Below, in pieces: positions 42,549 to 46,600 of a stretch of 46,600 nt of DNA. The notes beneath the pieces are model-generated. The model was not told where the DNA came from. It ran no database searches and worked only from the letters and a program-made list of their open reading frames with translations. Where the stretch lies: contig JAJDVM010000199.1 of NCBI GenBank assembly GCA_022826125.1, positions 1 to 46,600 of the forward strand. Reading direction: 5' to 3'. The position numbers were made by a program, and so were the translations under genes. Numbering within the stretch: position 1 is the first letter of the stretch; every line of letters begins with the position of its first letter. The stretch is from Defluviicoccus sp. (GTDB lineage: Bacteria; Pseudomonadota; Alphaproteobacteria; MPNO01).

Positions 42549-45524
42549 ATGGTCGCCTCCATCGGTGCGGTGGCGAGCCCGTCCCAGGGCGCGAGCTACT
42601 ACGAACGGGACGGCTACTACGCCAGGGGCGATCCCGAGCATCGCGCCGCAAGCGCCTGGGCGGGCCGGGGCGCCGCCGAACTGGGGCTTGAAGGTCCCGT
42701 CGATCCCGACATCTTCAAGGCGGTGCTCGAAGGCGCCGTCCCCGACGGTTCCGGGCGCCGGCTCGGCAAGCGCGGCAAGGACGGAGAGATACACCACCGT
42801 CCGGGACGCGATCTGACCTTCTCCGCGCCGAAATCCGTCTCCCTGGCCGCGCTGGTCGGCGGCGACAAGCGCATCGTCGAGGCTCACGACCGGGCCGTGA
42901 TTCGGGCGCTCGGCTGGTTCGAGAAAAACGCCGCCGAGACCCGGATGCAGGACCCCGCGACCGGGCGGATGGTCCGCGCGGGCGATCAGAAAGCGGTCAT
43001 ATCCACGTTCCGCCATGACACCTCCAGGAATCTCGATCCGGCGCTGCACACCCATTCGGTGATCGCCAACATGCTCAAGGGCGGCGACGGCAAGTGGCGC
43101 ACGATGGCCAACGAGTCGCTCTACGCCTCCAAGATGCTCCTGGGCGCCATGTATCGGAGCGAACTCGCGGGGGCACTCAAACAACTTGGCTACGCCATAG
43201 AGAAGACCCACGCCGACGGACGGTTCGAGATCGCGGGCGTGTCCCGGGAGACCGTCGAGGCGTTTTCGACGCGGCGCGCCGAAATCGAGGCCGCGATGGA
43301 CGCGCGGGGACTGGGCGCGACCGCGCGGAACCCGCATCTCGCGGGACGGGCGGCGTTGATGACACGCGCGCACAAGCGCGATGTCGACAAGTCGGCGCTG
43401 AGAGACACCTGGCAAAAGCAGGCGACCGATCTCGGCTTCGACGCGAAGGCGCTGGTCGCATCGGCAATGGAGCGGTGTCCGGACGGTGCGGGAAATGAGA
43501 GCCACCGTCAACGGCAGGTGGGCAGGGAGGAATCAATCGACGCGACCCGTAAGGCCGGTCTGTTCGATCATGACGCACGGGCGGAACCTGCCCGCGAGGC
43601 GGTGGAGTGGGCGCTCGCTCATCTGTCCGAGCGCGATGCCGTGTTCTCGAAGAACGACCTGATCGCCGCCGCGCTGGCGTTCAACCCCGGCACGGCTTCC
43701 ATCGGTGCGATCGAGCGGACCGTTGGCGGTCTCGTTCGCGAGGGCCGGGTACATCCTGCGCCGGCGCTCGAAGGCGGCGGCGGACTCACCACCGACACTG
43801 CCGTGGCGCAGGAGCGCGAGACGATCTCCCTGATGCGCACCGGGGCGGGACGGGGCAAGGCGCCGATGCGCGGTTGGATGGTCGACCGCCATCTGAGAAA
43901 GGGGCCGCTCACGACCGGACAGAAACAGGCGGTGAAGCTGCTCCTCTCGGAGAAGGACCGCACGGTCGGCGTCCAGGGTTACGCCGGCACCGGCAAGACG
44001 CGGATGCTGAACCGCGCCCGCGCGCTCGCGGAGAAAAAGGGCTGGCGCATGGTGGGACTGGCCCCCTCGGCCTCCGCGGCGCAAACGCTGGCGGCGGAAT
44101 CGGGCATCGAATCGGAGACCCTGCAGCGCTTCCTTGCGAGGAACGCGGGAGTGGTGGAGGGCCGGCTTACCAGGAAAGGGGCGCGCGAGATGCGCGCCGC
44201 GTTCGCGAAGACGGTGCTGGTAGTCGACGAGGGCTCGCTCGCCTCCACCGCGCAGGCCCGCGACCTGCTGCGGATCGCGAGCGAAATCCGCATTTCGAAG
44301 CTGGTGCTGGTGGGCGATGCCAAACAACTCGACGCCGTCGATGCCGGCAAGCCGTTCGCGCAGTTGCAGCAGGCGGGCATGAAGACCGCCGTCATGGACG
44401 AGATCATGCGCCAGCGGGATCCCAACCTGAAAGCGGCTGTTATGGCCAGCCTCACCGGCGAGATCGAAAAGGCGTTCGGGAAGCTCGGCGGCCACGTTGC
44501 CGAAGTTAAACCCGACAACATCGCCGGCGCGGTCGCGGCGCGCTGGCTCCGGCTGTCGCCGGACAACAGAGAGCGCACGGGCGTCATGGCGCCGAGCCAC
44601 GAGCTGCGCGAGGGGATCAACGCGCACATCCGAGAACGTCTCGCTCGCGAAGGCCGAATCGCCGGTCCCGCGATGGAGACCGAACGGCTCGTGTCGAAGG
44701 GCTATACCAATGCGGAGAAGGCGCTGGCGGCGAACTATGCGCCCGGCGACGTGGTCGCCTTTCACCGGCCGTACAAGCGGCTCGGCGTCGAGAAGGGCGA
44801 CGAACGCCGCGTGGTCGGCGTAGATCACAGGAATAGGGCCGTTCAACTGGAAGGTCCGAACGGTTCGGTCGTGAACTGGAAGCCGTCGCACATCGGTGGG
44901 CGCAGGGGCGGAACCGAAGTCTACCGCGCGGAAGCGCTCGAGCTTCGCGCCGGAGACCGCATCCGCTGGACGCGCAACGATGCGGGCCTCGGAGTCGTGA
45001 ACAGCGGCGTCGCCGAGGTTACGGCGGTGCGGAAAGATCGGGTGTCGTTCCGCCTGGAGGACGGGCGCAGGCTCGATCTCGGCAAAGGGGATGCACAGCT
45101 CCGGCATCTCGACCACGCCTGGGCCTCGACCGTGCACGCGTTTCAGGGGCGCACGGTCGACAACGTGATCGCCGCCATGGAGGCGAACCATCCGCACCTC
45201 ACGACGGCCAAGTCGTTCTACGTTGAGATCTCGCGCGCCCGGGATCGGGCGGAACTGGTCACCGACGATGCACAGGCGTTGAAGGAGAGGCTTGAGGCGG
45301 TGACGGGTGAGCGCATCTCTGCGCTCGAAGGGATCGGCGAGACCGTCAAACCCGAGCGAGAACCGGACGCGAGGAAATCCCTCAACATGCAAAGATCGGA
45401 TCGGCAGTCGGGCGAATCCTCATCCCGGCGTCAAGAACTCGACCCGCTACCTCCCTACGAGACAGAGATGGAACGCGGACACTCGGCACGTGCCAAGCGC
45501 GTCGAGATGGAGATTGGTCCATGA
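42549..45524 (+). CDS. traI: MobF conjugative relaxase/helicase (TrwC/TraI type)
   Basis: A 991-residue bifunctional protein, near R388 TrwC (966). The catalytic tyrosines are in SYYERDGYYARGD (residues 16-28). RDLTFSAPKSVSLAALVGGD and FRHDTSRNLDPALHTHSV (three-His metal site, residues about 155-170) complete the relaxase domain. The helicase part has Walker A GVQGYAGTGKTRML near residue 477, VLVVDEGSLAS and the C-terminal STVHAFQGRTVDNVIAAME and SFYVEISRARDRAELVTD. It nicks oriT, stays bound to the strand and unwinds it for transfer through TraD. It lacks the long C-terminal extension of F TraI (1756 residues). Confidence 0.95.
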   Translation: MVASIGAVASPSQGASYYERDGYYARGDPEHRAASAWAGRGAAELGLEGPVDPDIFKAVLEGAVPDGSGRRLGKRGKDGEIHHRPGRDLTFSAPKSVSLAALVGGDKRIVEAHDRAVIRALGWFEKNAAETRMQDPATGRMVRAGDQKAVISTFRHDTSRNLDPALHTHSVIANMLKGGDGKWRTMANESLYASKMLLGAMYRSELAGALKQLGYAIEKTHADGRFEIAGVSRETVEAFSTRRAEIEAAMDARGLGATARNPHLAGRAALMTRAHKRDVDKSALRDTWQKQATDLGFDAKALVASAMERCPDGAGNESHRQRQVGREESIDATRKAGLFDHDARAEPAREAVEWALAHLSERDAVFSKNDLIAAALAFNPGTASIGAIERTVGGLVREGRVHPAPALEGGGGLTTDTAVAQERETISLMRTGAGRGKAPMRGWMVDRHLRKGPLTTGQKQAVKLLLSEKDRTVGVQGYAGTGKTRMLNRARALAEKKGWRMVGLAPSASAAQTLAAESGIESETLQRFLARNAGVVEGRLTRKGAREMRAAFAKTVLVVDEGSLASTAQARDLLRIASEIRISKLVLVGDAKQLDAVDAGKPFAQLQQAGMKTAVMDEIMRQRDPNLKAAVMASLTGEIEKAFGKLGGHVAEVKPDNIAGAVAARWLRLSPDNRERTGVMAPSHELREGINAHIRERLAREGRIAGPAMETERLVSKGYTNAEKALAANYAPGDVVAFHRPYKRLGVEKGDERRVVGVDHRNRAVQLEGPNGSVVNWKPSHIGGRRGGTEVYRAEALELRAGDRIRWTRNDAGLGVVNSGVAEVTAVRKDRVSFRLEDGRRLDLGKGDAQLRHLDHAWASTVHAFQGRTVDNVIAAMEANHPHLTTAKSFYVEISRARDRAELVTDDAQALKERLEAVTGERISALEGIGETVKPEREPDARKSLNMQRSDRQSGESSSRRQELDPLPPYETEMERGHSARAKRVEMEIGP

Positions 45525-45536
45525 GTTGGGGACGGC

Positions 45537-45713
45537 GTGCCTATTGATGCGGTCGCGAGCATGGTTTCCGCAGACTCTCTAAACGAGGATGAGCCCGACT
45601 TCGCTTGGAACCGGAATCGGTCTTTACCCCCTTCCGTCATTCCCCGCAGCATCCGCCAAAGGAAAGAATTCAACCTGACAGGAGAATGGAATGAACAAGA
45701 ATCAATCCGATGA
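45537..45713 (+). CDS. Possible short gene after relaxase
   Basis: A 58-codon frame from GTG 45537 (or ATG 45560) to TGA 45711-45713. Its composition looks protein-like (SADSLNEDEPDFAWNRNRSL, then VIPRSIRQRKEFNL), with no Arg or Cys excess, but no clear ribosome binding site is seen and it overlaps the start of the next gene by 23 bases. It could equally be a remnant. No family recognised. Confidence 0.25.
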   Translation: MPIDAVASMVSADSLNEDEPDFAWNRNRSLPPSVIPRSIRQRKEFNLTGEWNEQESIR

Positions 45714-46044
45714 CACCCATACGGATACCAAAGAGAAAAAGCGGTCGCGCCACACGATCCGTTTTTTCGGCTCGGAATGGGATCGAGTTAGAGCTTTCGC
45801 TGAAACGCGGGGTCTTCCTGCCTCCGAGTTTGTTCGCTTCGCGACGCTCGCGATGATCGAGGACGGTGGAAATTCGGTTGCCCGGCTCGCCCCACTCATC
45901 GAGAGGACTTTCCGGTGCACCTATATTCTGGCGACGAAGCTGCGCGACCAAATGCTCGACGCGGGCGAGCAGCATGAGATAGACGAGTTGGTTACTCAGT
46001 CCCGCGAATTGCAGGACAAACTGCTGGACGACGCATCGGCGTGA
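45691..46044 (+). CDS. RHH/MobC-like accessory DNA-binding protein
   Basis: A 117-residue protein. The segment KRSRHTIRFFGSEWDRVRAFAETRGLPASEFVRFATLAMIEDG has the strand-helix-helix pattern of MobC and plasmid RHH accessory proteins (sxxExxxxxxxAxxxGlsxseyvR). The C-terminal half is helical (REDQML... and VTQSRELQDKLL) and probably mediates oligomers. AGGAG lies upstream of the ATG. Just behind the relaxase gene, it is a likely relaxosome partner that helps open oriT, though an autorepressor role is possible. Confidence 0.65.
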   Translation: MNKNQSDDTHTDTKEKKRSRHTIRFFGSEWDRVRAFAETRGLPASEFVRFATLAMIEDGGNSVARLAPLIERTFRCTYILATKLRDQMLDAGEQHEIDELVTQSRELQDKLLDDASA

Positions 46045-46232
46045 ACGACATCCATTTCAATTCGCGCCGGACTCGATCACGGCTCTCGTGTATCGCGTGA
46101 GCCCATAGATCGCCACGGCCCGCACCGCGTAACGGTCCGGGCCCGGGACTCGCCTCGGAACGGGCGACCGTCGGCATCGACCCGGATGCTGATGCAGCAA
46201 TCTCAGATCGTTCGGCATGCTATCCTCGGCTC

Positions 46233-46379
46233 ATGGAGATCTTCTGGGCGCTGTTTTTTCTGGCTTGGCTGGCAGGTGCCGTGTACTGTGGGATCGGCCT
46301 GCTCGGGACAGGGCTGGCCTTGCTGGAAGGGCGCTGCACGCGCTGCTATCGTTATCGTTACTACTGCGACTGCGCCTGA
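46233..46379 (+). CDS. Tiny Cys-rich single-pass membrane peptide
   Basis: A 48-residue frame: MEIFWALFFLAWLAGAVYCG, GIGLLGTGLALLEG and then a Cys/Tyr/Arg tail CTRCYRYRYYCDCA. One or two membrane passes followed by a CxxC...CxC cluster that could bind a metal. The composition is too structured (hydrophobic core plus paired cysteines) to be chance alone. TATCCT lies six bases before the ATG and no Shine-Dalgarno is visible, so a leaderless message is possible. It ends 37 bases before the first CRISPR repeat. Family unknown. Confidence 0.5.
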   Translation: MEIFWALFFLAWLAGAVYCGIGLLGTGLALLEGRCTRCYRYRYYCDCA

Positions 46380-46416
46380 GCCGCGAGCACCTATCCTCTA
46401 TTTCCCTAGGACCGCC

Positions 46417-46600
46417 GTTTCAATCCGCGCCCCCCGCGCGGGGGGCGACCCGGCAACCAGGCCAGCTACGGCGTCCTGGGCGAGTTTCAATCCGCGCCCC
46501 CCGCGCGGGGGGCGACATGCTCGGCCAGGGCCGGCTCATAGGCGCTCTTGTTTCAATCCGCGCCCCCCGCGCGGGGGGCGACCAAGAGCGTCTACATCGA
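46417..46600 (-). CRISPR. CRISPR array, leader-distal end, type I-C-like repeats
   Basis: Three identical 33-bp repeats at 46417-46449, 46484-46516 and 46550-46582, starting GTTTCAATCC and ending GGGGGCGAC, with the internal 20-bp palindrome CGCCCCCCGCGCGGGGGGCG. Spacers are 34 bp (46450-46483) and 33 bp (46517-46549); a third is cut by the window edge. Read on the - strand the repeat begins GTCGCC and ends GGATTGAAAC, the usual orientation and 3' end of type I-C repeats, so transcription should run leftwards and the leader should lie beyond the right edge. No cas genes are in the window. I found no match of either spacer inside it. Confidence 0.95.

Noticed and set aside
43533..45392. A 619-codon antisense frame over the relaxase gene
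   Set aside because: Shadow of the conserved helicase and relaxase motifs on the + strand.
46417..46582. GC-rich palindromes as REP elements instead of CRISPR
   Set aside because: Exact 33-bp identity of three copies with regular 33-34-bp unique spacers and the GTTTCAAT end fit CRISPR, not REP.

Overview
The window is GC-rich throughout and has the gene repertoire of a high-GC proteobacterium, probably gammaproteobacterial. The pointers are a TonB-dependent receptor, NhaA, a FadE remnant and an F-type conjugation system. I cannot name the organism. No rRNA or tRNA gene, replication gene or integrase was recognised, so I cannot tell whether the conjugation block sits on a plasmid or on an integrated element.

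Left flank (1-11230). An IS630-type transposase end abuts a TonB-dependent receptor that lacks its N-terminal half. Next comes a compact redox cluster on the + strand: a protein joining a GPP34 (GOLPH3-like) domain to a membrane region with two H-x13-H pairs (bis-heme cytochrome b signature), an 11-motif multiheme cytochrome c, and a single-heme DUF3365 periplasmic protein. A beta-barrel protein follows. NhaA lies on the - strand, then decayed genes (a FadE C-terminal remnant joined to a frameshifted gene of unknown function), an intact gene of unknown function, and a LexA/CI-type (HTH + S24) repressor.

Conjugation block (11231-33018). A divergent promoter region separates the repressor from a long + strand operon, closely packed and mostly with overlapping stop and start codons. 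It holds HTH regulators, then an F-type type IV secretion system in the order traA-L-E-K-B-V-C, a degenerate HD-fold protein, a small basic protein, trbI, an S26 protease (RP4 TraF-like), traW, ssb, traU, trbC, a small TraN-leader-like protein, traN, traF, traH, traG. A small membrane protein on the opposite strand separates traG from the coupling ATPase traD. The matching MobF relaxase/helicase (TrwC/TraI type) is about 10 kb further right (42549-45524), with a candidate oriT just upstream.

Defence and stability cargo (33187-42090), all on the - strand, lies between traD and the relaxase gene. It contains a decayed membrane protein gene, and a type I restriction-modification operon, hsdM - DUF262 remnant - hsdS - DUF433 - DUF5615 - hsdR. 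The first five genes of that operon overlap by 1-4 bases, and hsdR follows after a 17-base gap, so a DUF433/DUF5615 toxin-antitoxin-like pair is embedded in the restriction operon. A FitAB/VapBC-type pair with a perfect palindrome next to its likely promoter follows.

Right end (45525-46600). An RHH-like accessory protein, a tiny Cys-rich membrane peptide, and the leader-distal end of a CRISPR array with 33-bp type I-C-like repeats that runs off the window. No cas gene is visible.

The features most likely to be new are the GPP34-cytochrome b fusion with its multiheme partners, the toxin-antitoxin pair embedded in the hsd operon, the apparently inactive HD-fold protein in the transfer operon, and the in-frame HTH fusion with a strong internal ribosome binding site at the head of that operon.
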